Positions 44,446-52,159 of a stretch of 64,000 nucleotides of DNA are shown here, in pieces. Below the pieces are notes generated by a model. The model worked only from the letters and a program-made list of their open reading frames with translations, was not told where the DNA came from and did no database searches. The translations under genes and the position numbers were made by a program. Location of the stretch: the IMG/VR virus record IMGVR_UViG_3300027733_000049, positions 1-64,000 of that record; one strand, 5' to 3'. The DNA comes from a virus. Each line of letters begins with the position of its first letter. Within the stretch, counting starts at the first letter, position 1.

Positions 44446-45419
44446 TTGACTCTCCTTCCATTTGAATAAAACGGTACGCCTACATCCACTGCCACTTGTT
44501 TGTATGGTTTTGTTAGTCGATATAGATACTCACCACGCAACCTACTCTCAAGATGCTCACGGTCAGGGTATGTAGGTTCTGACACATGATTACTACCTGA
44601 CCAAGTATGCTTCCACCTAGTATGTATAACAAACATCGCCTCAACTGCGTGCATCCACTTCTCACCAAACTCTTCGCCTTCGTTACGCACCAACCAATCG
44701 GCTTTGTCTAAAAGTTCATCCATGCTGTGCTTAAATCGCCAATCTCTGTTCTCATTCTCGGGTGTTACAAACGGACTCATGATCTCGTAGTAATTTAAGA
44801 ACGGCTCAAGTTCTTGGTACACCTTCTTAACTTTCTCACGATCAATCAACAACTTGTGTTCGGGTATGCCACCAATAACTTCGTAGAATGTTTTACCCTC
44901 ACGTTCGTACGGTACGAAAGTCATTCTCTGCCCATCTTGGTAATAGTAGTTCTTCGAGCCATCGGGTTGATCTGCACACACATATTGTTTAGAACCAAAC
45001 TTAACGTAACTAAGCCCTCTTGGAAACAACGCGCCTAACATACCCCATGTAGTGTATGTGTGCATCCATTTAGGTGTGAACTCAAAACGCCCATCGGGGC
45101 AAACCATCAATACTGGATAGTAATCTTCAGCGTACCCTGTCACAGTAACTTTGCCTGTCGCTTGATCTCGTGAATGATTTGCATAGACCGAGCAAAACGC
45201 CATGCCGTACTTGTCACCCTCTTTACGCCATATCTCGAACGTACGATGACGATCAGTCAATGGACGATGATCTGTCATGCCATGCTTTACACGCTGACCA
45301 ATCAATGGCTTGACGCTCTCATACTTCTTTTTGGTTGTCTCGTAATCAACCATGCAGATGTTGTACCCACGATAACCAAGCCTATCGTAAACACTAGAAG
45401 GTTCCGGTAATTTTTTCAT
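44442..45419 (-). CDS. hypothetical protein, possibly part of MoxR/VWA module
   Basis: 325 residues, aromatic-rich (YRGYNICMVDYETTKKKYE, GYAEDYYPVLMV, YYYQDGQRMTF). No family recognised. Like the three genes upstream of it, it is preceded by the 17-bp palindrome (45452-45468, 33 nt before the start) and AAAGGAAC, so it may be co-regulated with the DUF3150/MoxR/VWA genes. A degenerate palindrome also lies within it at 44903. Confidence 0.65.
   Translation of the reverse strand: MKKLPEPSSVYDRLGYRGYNICMVDYETTKKKYESVKPLIGQRVKHGMTDHRPLTDRHRTFEIWRKEGDKYGMAFCSVYANHSRDQATGKVTVTGYAEDYYPVLMVCPDGRFEFTPKWMHTYTTWGMLGALFPRGLSYVKFGSKQYVCADQPDGSKNYYYQDGQRMTFVPYEREGKTFYEVIGGIPEHKLLIDREKVKKVYQELEPFLNYYEIMSPFVTPENENRDWRFKHSMDELLDKADWLVRNEGEEFGEKWMHAVEAMFVIHTRWKHTWSGSNHVSEPTYPDREHLESRLRGEYLYRLTKPYKQVAVDVGVPFYSNGRRVK
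44903..44919. promoter_or_regulatory. 17-bp palindrome, one mismatch, inside gene
   Basis: GTTCGTACGGTACGAAA (first base differs). Lies within the 44442 gene at the codons for TFVPYE. Confidence 0.6.
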
Positions 45420-45451
45420 GATGTTCCTTTCAAAAAATAATGAATGGGAAG

Positions 45452-45468
45452 TTTCGTACTGTACGAAA
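45452..45468. promoter_or_regulatory. 17-bp palindrome
   Basis: TTTCGTACTGTACGAAA, with G/C flanks extending symmetry to 19 bp; 33 nt before the start of the 44442 gene. Confidence 0.85.
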
Positions 45469-45491
45469 CCGCCCTCAGAGATACCTGTAAC

Positions 45492-46673
45492 TTAGTCAAC
45501 GTAGATGACTGCACCAGTAGTAGGTGTGGGCTTGTACCCACCGACAACACACCACAAGACGGGATGTTCCCACTTGCCCCAACTACCGACATAACCATCG
45601 GTCAACACGACAACACACTCGGGCTTGATGCCACGTTCCTTGATGTACACGGGGATACACGCAGGATCAGTACCACCGCCACCCGCAGGCTTAGTTGATG
45701 ACACCAATTTATCTTGGTGATCACGGTCATATACTTCATGACCTGCAACCTCTGTGTCCCAGTACAACAGATCAACAAGTTCAGGTGAGACGTTGGCACA
45801 GATAGCCTGCACCTCAGTCAGAAACTTGTTCACCTCTGTATCACCAATAGAGCCTGACATATCGACACCAATTACGATACGCCCCATGCTCTCGGACACA
45901 GTAGAGGGCATATACATATCGTGCTGTAACCATCTACGATTAACACGTTGCCATGTGGATATATCCTTACCCACAGCCAATGATGAGATGAAGTCACGCA
46001 ACTGTTCACGCCAGTCAACCTTGGGTTCGAGCAACGCACCGATCTCACGGGACAAGTTACCACCCATCTTGCCTGCATGGATTTGACCTTGACGGATTGC
46101 TTGGTTCACCTCTTTGATGTGATCCTCAATCTCTTGCTGTGTCATGTCGCCTGTGTCCCAATCGTGTGAGTCAAAGCCACCTGCACCCTCATCACCATCT
46201 TCACCGCCACCACCCCCACCGCCTTGCTTGAGGATGTTGAATACTTCCTGTGAGTCCATGCCACGGAACTTCTCGCTGAGTAAGCCCATCTTAGGTAATA
46301 CAACAAACCCATTCGTTGCCTTCTCAATGTCCTTGATGATGAGGTTGATCACATAGTCACAAGCCATGTTCGCACACTTAGCGTGTTCCTCATACAGATG
46401 CTTCCACAAGAACGTATGCTGAAACAACTTGTGTAGATTCTCATGCAAGATAACGCCACGCAACTCAGCATCGGGCAGAGCTTCAACAAACTCTTTGCCA
46501 TAGATACAGTCGATGCCGTTGGTGCAAGCTGTTGGCACAGTCTCATCTACACGGTACTTGCCTACCATAATGACGCCTGCATACTCCATCGTTGCCTTGT
46601 GTGCCATTAACTCCACATGAGCACGCTCAATGCGCTTAAGCGCAGTTAGAGATTGTGTTGCTGTTATAAACAT
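45492..46673 (-). CDS. VWA-domain protein with peptidase-like N-terminus
   Basis: 393 residues. N-terminal DUF2201-type metallopeptidase-like domain with HENLH at 77-81 and CANMACDYVINLI. A Gly/Asp-rich linker (about 151-168) leads to a C-terminal VWA domain with MIDAS DMSGS at 271-275 and PAGGGGTDP. The MoxR ATPase gene is upstream in the transcript: this pair is a MoxR-VWA system, known to remodel proteins or load metal in other settings. CobT-like function is an alternative. Confidence 0.85.
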   Translation of the reverse strand: MFITATQSLTALKRIERAHVELMAHKATMEYAGVIMVGKYRVDETVPTACTNGIDCIYGKEFVEALPDAELRGVILHENLHKLFQHTFLWKHLYEEHAKCANMACDYVINLIIKDIEKATNGFVVLPKMGLLSEKFRGMDSQEVFNILKQGGGGGGGEDGDEGAGGFDSHDWDTGDMTQQEIEDHIKEVNQAIRQGQIHAGKMGGNLSREIGALLEPKVDWREQLRDFISSLAVGKDISTWQRVNRRWLQHDMYMPSTVSESMGRIVIGVDMSGSIGDTEVNKFLTEVQAICANVSPELVDLLYWDTEVAGHEVYDRDHQDKLVSSTKPAGGGGTDPACIPVYIKERGIKPECVVVLTDGYVGSWGKWEHPVLWCVVGGYKPTPTTGAVIYVD

Positions 46674-46709
46674 AATGATTTCCTTTCATGGTTAAAGATG
46701 TTGGGGGGC

Positions 46710-46726
46710 TTTCGTACTGTACGAAA
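46710..46726. promoter_or_regulatory. 17-bp palindrome
   Basis: TTTCGTACTGTACGAAA with C/G flanks, in the gap between the MoxR stop and VWA start, 37 nt before the start codon. Confidence 0.85.
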
Positions 46727-46749
46727 GGGGTCCCCACGATTTACTACTA

Positions 46750-47829
46750 TTACTTACGAGCAAACAAGTAATTGTTGTCAGCCGCCCACTTAGCGAATCT
46801 AGGATTCGTTGCCGCAATCGTACGCTTGGGACACATATCGGACATGACGCTACGAGCGAACAAGCCTTGTGCTTCCTTAGACATACGAGGTAAGAACTGC
46901 ATCCAAGCATCCATCGTGGACTTCTCAATGCGCTGTACCGCTTTGGCAATCAACATACAACCCGCAGGGGCAGATGTAGGTACAGTCGCAGTAGTTGGAG
47001 ACTTGATAAGGTCATCCCAGTTAGTCAACTGCGTATCCAACTTAATCATGGTCAACAAGTTGTGCATTGCCTTCTCACCTACTGTACCCTTCAGGGCATG
47101 ACACATCACATCGTCACCCAAGATCATGGTGCGCTTGATAACATCCGATGCTGTCTCTAAAGATCTTGGTGTAACGAACGCCATACGCACATCACGGGGA
47201 TCATTGATGTATGTGTTCTGACGTGGATCTTCGTAGTCCTCGAACGATGCCAACATCTCAGGGAACTCTTGCACAGTCGCAATGACCACAGGGTGAAAGC
47301 CATTGTTGATGCCGTACTGCATAACTTCTTCAGCATTAGGCTTGCCAACACGAACCTGAATCACACGGTTACGAGCATGGGGCGGTACGTTATCACCGAT
47401 ACCTTCTATCGATAAGTTGGTAGTCGCAAACACAATACCATCCAAGTCCCATATACCCAATGAACGCTCTTGCATAAGACGCAGGCAGGCATTGAGTACA
47501 CCGCCCTTGGCTTTGCCGATCTCATCGAGCATCATCACAACCTTCTTACCCTTGAAGTGCAAACCGAATTCCTCATTAGGCACAAAGCGGCACACCTCAA
47601 CACCATCAATGTCCTTGATCTTGGGAACCATGAAGTCACCAACATCTTTGGTAGTGATGTCAACGTAGCAAAAGAAATGATCCTTCAACTCAGGCTTGTT
47701 GCGTAGCATCTTCAGGATAGATGACTTACCAATACCCATCTCACCTTGCGCTAAGACGGTACGCACATCACCAACAGCCGCAATCAAGTCAGCAGTTTGT
47801 GACAGGGACAAAGATTTATACATAGACAT
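46750..47829 (-). CDS. MoxR-like AAA+ ATPase
   Basis: 359 residues. Walker A GEMGIGKSS at 29-37, Walker B VVMMLDEIGKA at 97-107, sensor 1 IVFATTNLS, Arg finger region VPPHARNRVI. Sequence style fits MoxR or CobS AAA+ proteins that partner with VWA proteins. The C-terminal ~110 residues form a helical domain without motif. ATP hydrolysis would drive substrate remodelling together with the VWA protein. Preceded by AAAGGAATC and, 67 nt upstream, a palindrome. Confidence 0.85.
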   Translation of the reverse strand: MSMYKSLSLSQTADLIAAVGDVRTVLAQGEMGIGKSSILKMLRNKPELKDHFFCYVDITTKDVGDFMVPKIKDIDGVEVCRFVPNEEFGLHFKGKKVVMMLDEIGKAKGGVLNACLRLMQERSLGIWDLDGIVFATTNLSIEGIGDNVPPHARNRVIQVRVGKPNAEEVMQYGINNGFHPVVIATVQEFPEMLASFEDYEDPRQNTYINDPRDVRMAFVTPRSLETASDVIKRTMILGDDVMCHALKGTVGEKAMHNLLTMIKLDTQLTNWDDLIKSPTTATVPTSAPAGCMLIAKAVQRIEKSTMDAWMQFLPRMSKEAQGLFARSVMSDMCPKRTIAATNPRFAKWAADNNYLFARK

Positions 47830-47895
47830 GGTTGATTCCTTTCAAAGAATTAAAAAACAACTTACACAATAAAACAACTAACACACAAGGGCAAG

Positions 47896-47912
47896 TTTCG
47901 TACAGTACGAAA
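47896..47912. promoter_or_regulatory. 17-bp palindrome
   Basis: TTTCGTACAGTACGAAA with G/C flanks; between DUF3150-like stop and MoxR start, 67 nt before the start codon. Confidence 0.85.
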
Positions 47913-47927
47913 CCGCCCACCCATAAC

Positions 47928-48797
47928 TTACAGAGAGAACTTGTCGAGCAACGCATCGACCTTGTTCTTGGTTTGCTCACGCAACATATCTGATTCACGC
48001 AATGACTGTGCATCTACATGACGCATGGTGTCCTCCAACTCCATACGCATGGCTTCCAACTTCAGATCACCACCGATGTTGAAGTGCTTGAGCAACTGAC
48101 ACAACTCAACAGCGTTATCTACAAGCGAGTCACGAAAGATTTTGCGCTTGCCATCTTCGGTATCACCAAGTCGCTCTGACATGGCAGTCAACACACCATG
48201 CAACCTATCCCACGCATCACGCATTGCATCGTTGAGCCGTGATGACAGCACACCTTCGTAATGATCCTGCATCTCACGCAAGCCTTCCTCACCAATGTCT
48301 ACACGAAAGTCACCTGCCATAGGCAATGGTGTAAACGCATATCGAAAGCCGAACTTGCCCACGATCTGATCACGGTGCGGATAGTCCTCACGATTGAATA
48401 GATCACCAAGTTGAAAAGCCGCCGCCGCAACAAGCGTGTCGTACTCATTAAGAAAGTTGTTGACAGATGTTGCGAACTGCGTCTCGTACTCGGACAGCCG
48501 TGACTTGTAGTCAATGAACGATGCCATGTTCAGCACACGATCACCGTTGTCACCCCATGGCTGTGTCACCGTGTAGTGCCATGTACGAATCGCACTCGCA
48601 ACTTTGTTGATCTCCTCCAACTTACCCGAACCTGCTAATAGGTTCTTGTTGTAGTTGCCCGCCCGAGTCTTGGTGCTGTTTTGTTGGTCAACTTCTTCAG
48701 AGACACGCTTGTCCAACTTACGCCCAGTCCATACGGACATAGACAGATTCACGATCAGGGCAGAGCCTGACAACTTAGATACGTTTACTTGTTCCAT
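47928..48797 (-). CDS. DUF3150-like protein
   Basis: 289 residues. N-terminal LIVNLSMSVWTGRKLDKRVSEEV, then TVTQPWGDNGDRVLNM, LGDLFNREDYPHRD and DFRVDIGEEGLREM, a pattern I recall for DUF3150; helical C-terminus. Such proteins occur next to phage MoxR-VWA pairs and may be the third subunit or adaptor. First gene after a perfect promoter at 48.9 kb, with a palindrome between. Confidence 0.75.
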   Translation of the reverse strand: MEQVNVSKLSGSALIVNLSMSVWTGRKLDKRVSEEVDQQNSTKTRAGNYNKNLLAGSGKLEEINKVASAIRTWHYTVTQPWGDNGDRVLNMASFIDYKSRLSEYETQFATSVNNFLNEYDTLVAAAAFQLGDLFNREDYPHRDQIVGKFGFRYAFTPLPMAGDFRVDIGEEGLREMQDHYEGVLSSRLNDAMRDAWDRLHGVLTAMSERLGDTEDGKRKIFRDSLVDNAVELCQLLKHFNIGGDLKLEAMRMELEDTMRHVDAQSLRESDMLREQTKNKVDALLDKFSL

Positions 48798-48835
48798 GAT
48801 ATTTCCCTTTCATGTTTCATTACATTTCAATATGC

Positions 48836-48852
48836 TTTCGTACCGTACGAAA
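48836..48852. promoter_or_regulatory. 17-bp palindrome
   Basis: TTTCGTACCGTACGAAA; 39 nt before the DUF3150-like start and about 33-49 nt downstream of the predicted start site of the 48.9-kb promoter. Confidence 0.85.
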
Positions 48853-48891
48853 CCACATCACCTTACACACAATACTACCTAACCAACCTAT

Positions 48892-48920
48892 ATTATAACA
48901 GATCAACATAGCTATGTCAA
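48892..48920 (-). promoter_or_regulatory. perfect sigma70-type leftward promoter
   Basis: On the - strand: TTGACA (48920-48915), 17-bp spacer, TATAAT (48897-48892), identical to consensus. It drives the DUF3150/MoxR/VWA module separately from the main early promoter. Confidence 0.85.
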
Positions 48921-48924
48921 TCTA

Positions 48925-49125
48925 TCACTTACTGGCACGTGATTCAACTTCAGCCCGTGCCTTCTTGCACTCACGCACAAACGTCTCCCGATCCTCATCG
49001 TTGTCGATGAAGTGCGTAATAAATTTGCGTGCGGCATGAACTTCCCGCTTGGCGTCAATCAAGAAACCTGTAACCAGTACAGCCCACCCCAACAACACCA
49101 ACTCAATCAATGTGAACTCAATCAT
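48925..49125 (-). CDS. small membrane protein
   Basis: 66 residues from the ATG at 49125, with GGAGG 6 nt upstream. N-terminal TM helix (IELVLLGWAVLVTGFLI) then a soluble basic/acidic helix (AKREVHAARKF, DEDRETFVRECKKARAEVE). A single-pass inner-membrane protein, N-out or N-in not determined. Unknown role. Confidence 0.7.
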   Translation of the reverse strand: MIEFTLIELVLLGWAVLVTGFLIDAKREVHAARKFITHFIDNDEDRETFVRECKKARAEVESRASK

Positions 49126-49246
49126 GCTTACCTCCATTTAAGTTGTTACGTATTACCCACCGAGCGTCAATGCGACTAGCAAACCATTTGCTCAATCGTT
49201 GGCACTCGTACCCTTCACACTCATCCTGCAATAACCCGTACGTCAT
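49118..49246 (-). CDS. small protein (42 aa)
   Basis: Short frame beginning in an ATGA overlap with the gene before (GGGAGG upstream) and ending 8 nt into the following gene. Product starts MTYGLLQDECEGYECQRLSKW. Coupled on both sides, so real translation is likely; function unknown. Confidence 0.6.
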   Translation of the reverse strand: MTYGLLQDECEGYECQRLSKWFASRIDARWVIRNNLNGGKHD

Positions 49247-49479
49247 TCATCCTCCCATTTAATAACATTGCGTGTTTCATACTCAAACCATTCCTGTTGT
49301 GTGTACGGGAAACGCCCATACTCTTTGCGGAACATAACTGCATCGCAGTCAGGGCATCCCTTCATATACGTCTTGCATGGCTTGACGTCACGAATAAACC
49401 ACATCGTGTTGCTGTCACCCATGAATGGCGGGTTTGCCATGCGTGCCAATATCTTGTGCTTGTTCTTGCGTACTTTCAT
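49243..49479 (-). CDS. small Cys-containing protein
   Basis: 78 residues. Very basic start (MKVRKNKHKILARMANPP), MWFIRDVKPCKTYMKGCPDCDAV (three Cys, a possible half zinc site), aromatic middle, acidic end KWEDE. Unknown. Confidence 0.6.
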   Translation of the reverse strand: MKVRKNKHKILARMANPPFMGDSNTMWFIRDVKPCKTYMKGCPDCDAVMFRKEYGRFPYTQQEWFEYETRNVIKWEDE

Positions 49480-49482
49480 TTG

Positions 49483-49656
49483 TTAACCTCCTAAGTTCCA
49501 AGATTTAGGGGGTATCTGTTTCAATACCTCCCTTGCGCACTCAATGTCGTGAGACAAGGTTTCAATCATTGACCCCTCTTCTATGTAACTGTCGGCTGAC
49601 TGCATGAGGTTGTTCAACGCTTCACCTAACAGTTCAATCTTTTCTGCATCAGTCAT
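49483..49656 (-). CDS. small protein (57 aa)
   Basis: Short frame with ATGA overlap with the gene before it. Product MTDAEKIELLGEALNNLMQS, ... AREVLKQIPPKSWNLGG; helical, acidic. Reads like the small phage proteins of the DUF of 'TDAEKIELL' type. Function unknown. Confidence 0.65.
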   Translation of the reverse strand: MTDAEKIELLGEALNNLMQSADSYIEEGSMIETLSHDIECAREVLKQIPPKSWNLGG

Positions 49657-49889
49657 ATATCACTCCTTAAGTTCTTTTGGTTTGTTTGTTTTAGCGTGAT
49701 ACTTATTGCCGCTTTTGTAACGTACATATATCCGCCCTTTTGATACTCTTGCACCACAGTCCACGACTTGCGCTCTACTTGTGCGGCTTGCTCACCACAC
49801 ATCAAACACAATCGGTAACCATTACCCCACCGTTCGATGTGTATGTCATCACCACATTCACGGCACTCTCTCCAATCAGAATGGAACAT
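49653..49889 (-). CDS. zinc-ribbon protein
   Basis: 78 residues. Two CxxC pairs, ECRECGD and LCLMCGE, about residues 8-32, form a zinc ribbon; the rest is SWTVVQEYQKGGYMYV and a polar tail. GAGGAGAT before the ATG. May bind nucleic acid or a protein partner. Confidence 0.7.
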   Translation of the reverse strand: MFHSDWRECRECGDDIHIERWGNGYRLCLMCGEQAAQVERKSWTVVQEYQKGGYMYVTKAAISITLKQTNQKNLRSDI

Positions 49890-50250
49890 CTTGCATCTCC
49901 TCTACTACTTTCGTACTGTACGAAATCAAACCCACCGAACCTTCACGCTGTACTACCTGCATATCCTCCAAGCACAACGATGTGGTACGTACACATGGGT
50001 GTAGCTGTGTCTTGTGCTTAGTTGTTGTACGGCTGTACTTGGTGCTGTTCTCGTACCATGTGTCCGACAATGGCTCGTATATAAACAATGGGAAGTTGTA
50101 GCGATACGAATACACGACATACCGTTTCACAATGTCCCGTGTCCCGTCAATGCCTTGCTCGTACCACTCACTAAAGATGTTCGAACCTCTGAACACCTTG
50201 TGTTCTCTTACATACTCCCGAGCATCACGGTTTGCTATGTGCTTAGTCAT
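49876..50250 (-). CDS. hypothetical protein
   Basis: 124 residues from ATG 50250 with GGGGAAAC upstream. Contains NRDAREYVREHKVF, NIFSEWYEQG and YVVYSYRYNFPLFIYE; beta-rich middle. A palindrome copy (49909-49925) is inside its last part. The longer frame upstream covers the palindrome at 50261 and is not used. Confidence 0.6.
   Translation of the reverse strand: MTKHIANRDAREYVREHKVFRGSNIFSEWYEQGIDGTRDIVKRYVVYSYRYNFPLFIYEPLSDTWYENSTKYSRTTTKHKTQLHPCVRTTSLCLEDMQVVQREGSVGLISYSTKVVEEMQDVPF
49909..49925. promoter_or_regulatory. 17-bp palindrome inside gene
   Basis: TTTCGTACTGTACGAAA within the 3' end of the 49876 gene and about 20 nt before the start of the zinc-ribbon gene. Confidence 0.8.
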
Positions 50251-50260
50251 TTGTTTCCCC

Positions 50261-50277
50261 TTTCGTACGGTACGAAA
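50261..50277. promoter_or_regulatory. 17-bp palindrome
   Basis: TTTCGTACGGTACGAAA, in the short gap 11 nt ahead of the 49876 gene start, close to its ribosome site. Confidence 0.8.
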
Positions 50278-50282
50278 CCGCT

Positions 50283-50447
50283 TTACGCATACCATTTATA
50301 AATGCGGTGATACTCATCCACCACATCACCATACCCAAGTGTGAAAAGTAATTGGCACAAGACAACATCCGCTTCCTTGTGCGCTACCTCTACATCAAGG
50401 TCTTTCCCTAATGTCTTTAGCGTTTCGATTGCTTCTTCTCTCGTCAT
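50283..50447 (-). CDS. small protein (54 aa)
   Basis: Short frame with ATGA overlap with the gene before. Product MTREEAIETLKTLGKDLD..., helical, with LCQLLFTLGYGDVVDEY and KWYA at the end. A typical early phage small protein. Function unknown. Confidence 0.65.
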   Translation of the reverse strand: MTREEAIETLKTLGKDLDVEVAHKEADVVLCQLLFTLGYGDVVDEYHRIYKWYA

Positions 50448-50851
50448 TCCTCTACCTCCTGTGGTGTGTATGTCATGTCATAAAAACCTGATGCGTATTG
50501 GCTGTCCTGCTTGCCGAATCGGAAACCTACGTATCTGTACGTACCATCGGGGCGTTTGCTACACGCATAGAAAAACCCTTTCGGATACTGCGATCTGTAC
50601 AGCATGGCGTTCCTCGCCCATTGCGCACGGGTTTGTTCAATCCTTGCGTCTTTCCATTCATCGTAATAACCGCCTGCATACCAGTCGTTGATCTCGTATC
50701 GAGCACGATACAAGTCCCAGTCCTCATACTTGTGGTTTTGCAACCACTCAGGCACAACATCTGCAAGTGCGTTGTACATCTCGTAATCACTCAGCACGAT
50801 GCTGTCAGGGAACTCGCCCATCTGCGCTTCCAATAATGATTTGTATTTCAT
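50444..50851 (-). CDS. hypothetical protein
   Basis: 135 residues from ATG 50851, six nt after AGGGAG. Aromatic and charged: LSDYEMYNALADVVPEWLQNHKYEDWDLYRARY, then WARNAMLYRSQYPKGFFYAC and VGFRFGKQDSQYA. No family recognised. Confidence 0.65.
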   Translation of the reverse strand: MKYKSLLEAQMGEFPDSIVLSDYEMYNALADVVPEWLQNHKYEDWDLYRARYEINDWYAGGYYDEWKDARIEQTRAQWARNAMLYRSQYPKGFFYACSKRPDGTYRYVGFRFGKQDSQYASGFYDMTYTPQEVEE

Positions 50852-51030
50852 TTCCATTCTCCCTTCATTAACTTCTGTTCGTCACGTCTAGCTACTTTCA
50901 ACGCTTTCGTACGGTACGAATCTAGCTTGACATTATTCTGTCGGTCAGAAGTTGTATCGCTGACAAAGCCACACCACAACATCTTGTCACGATGTTTGTT
51001 ATTGATTAACTTGCGTTCGAGCTTGTTCAT
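50848..51030 (-). CDS. small basic protein, first of leftward operon
   Basis: 60 residues; AAAGGAC before the ATG. MNKLERKLINNKHRDKMLW then KLDSYRTKALKVARRDEQKLMK. Highly basic. A degenerate palindrome (50905) lies inside the frame. It is the first open frame after the leader from the 51.8-kb promoter. Confidence 0.65.
   Translation of the reverse strand: MNKLERKLINNKHRDKMLWCGFVSDTTSDRQNNVKLDSYRTKALKVARRDEQKLMKGEWK
50905..50921. promoter_or_regulatory. 17-bp palindrome, one mismatch
   Basis: TTTCGTACGGTACGAAT, last base differs; inside the 50848 gene. Confidence 0.65.
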
Positions 51031-51237
51031 GAGAGTCCTTTCGGTTGGTTGATTGAATAGTGGTCATGACGCCACCGCATAGCACACAACCAAGTGTGCT
51101 ACACGCTATCGTCTCTTACGGGTTAGAGTCAACATAACCCGCTGTCGTAATTGGTAGTTCTGTTGTGACTTGTACGCATGGCTTGAGCATTTGGTTTTTT
51201 ACTAACTGCGATAGTGTTTGTCGTTGCCACATCTCCC

Positions 51238-51254
51238 GTTCGTACAGTACGAAA
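51238..51254. promoter_or_regulatory. 17-bp palindrome, one mismatch
   Basis: GTTCGTACAGTACGAAA, first base differs. In the leader between the 51.8-kb promoter and the first gene. Confidence 0.65.
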
Positions 51255-51661
51255 GGCTTGGCTTCCTAGTGGTTGTTGGTATGTGTTCGGCATTGTCATA
51301 GGACATACTTCGGGTTTCCCCAAGATTGATAGTCCCGTGTTGTGTATATAGACAACACTCTCACATACATACTCCACGTTAGGGCTGTTGCGTTATTAGC
51401 GCAGAGCAACCCACACATTTAGGCAGTATCTACATTAGCTTGCACATCGCTATCGGTTGTGTTCGGTGCGATACAGCACACTACTAACCTACACCACGAT
51501 GTACTCCGACTGACTACGGAACGCCTATTCACTCCATGTAAGGTGTCATGGGTGAGTACATATCGTGGGCTTCGCAATCCATCCTATACATATACACCTG
51601 TCAACCTGTGGGCTTCTTGCATCAAGCAAGCGGCAGTTTGGTTCGTTGCGGTTACCCCAAC

Positions 51662-51678
51662 TTTCGTACAGTACGAAA
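51662..51678. promoter_or_regulatory. 17-bp palindrome
   Basis: TTTCGTACAGTACGAAA with C/G flanks, in the leader of the leftward operon. Confidence 0.8.
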
Positions 51679-51737
51679 GCCAGAGAGGTTGCAACTGGTC
51701 TAGCAGATTTTTAAAGAGCGTGTGGTGTACCACCGAC

Positions 51738-51754
51738 TTTCGTACTGTACGAAA
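51738..51754. promoter_or_regulatory. 17-bp palindrome
   Basis: TTTCGTACTGTACGAAA with C/G flanks, about 26-42 nt downstream of the predicted start of the 51.8-kb promoter. Confidence 0.85.
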
Positions 51755-51786
51755 GCGTCATAGGGAAATGTTCCAAATGAGCTTTA

Positions 51787-51815
51787 ATTATACTAGGTTT
51801 ACGCTACTTTGTCAA
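51787..51815 (-). promoter_or_regulatory. perfect sigma70-type leftward early promoter
   Basis: On the - strand: TTGACA (51815-51810), 17-bp spacer, TATAAT (51792-51787). Faces the leftward operon beginning at 51030. Same architecture as the 48.9-kb promoter, with a palindrome just downstream. Confidence 0.85.
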
Positions 51816-51856
51816 GCTGTTACTAGTTAGATATGGGGGGTATAACAGCACATTAG

Positions 51857-52159
51857 TTCTGCAATATTCTAGAGGGGAGAATAAAGGTAAGTCGTTGATT
51901 CATAAGGGTTTATTGATGCTTTTTTTTGTTTTATTCTAATATTCTTGGTTTTTGGGGTTAAGCGAGACAATAAGCAAAGGTGAACAAGAACACGAGAAAA
52001 CATCTGTGTGCATACACGTAAGAATGTATAAATACCAAAATAAATTTGGGGTGTATATATATTTATTTAAAGAATAATAGAATAATAGGGGTCAAAACCT
52101 TTGCAAGTGCTTGATTTCATTGAGGTTTGTTTTATTCTCATGCAGAGAATATTGCAGAA
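51857..52159. repeat. AT-rich segment bracketed by perfect 14-bp inverted repeat
   Basis: TTCTGCAATATTCT at 51857-51870 and its exact reverse complement at 52146-52159, separated by 275 bp of AT-rich DNA with further ATTCT/AGAAT runs and TATATATATTTATTT. Typical of replication-origin layouts, but no origin protein site is identified. Confidence 0.65.

Noticed and set aside
51049-51160. tRNA-like sequence in the leader
   Set aside because: Stems present, but no T-loop or cloverleaf could be fitted.
51129-51377. 82-codon frame on - strand in leader
   Set aside because: No ribosome site, covers a palindrome, composition unlike neighbours.
51459-51830. 123-codon frame on + strand
   Set aside because: No ribosome site, low-complexity mix of residues, runs through two palindromes and the opposite-strand promoter; likely chance.
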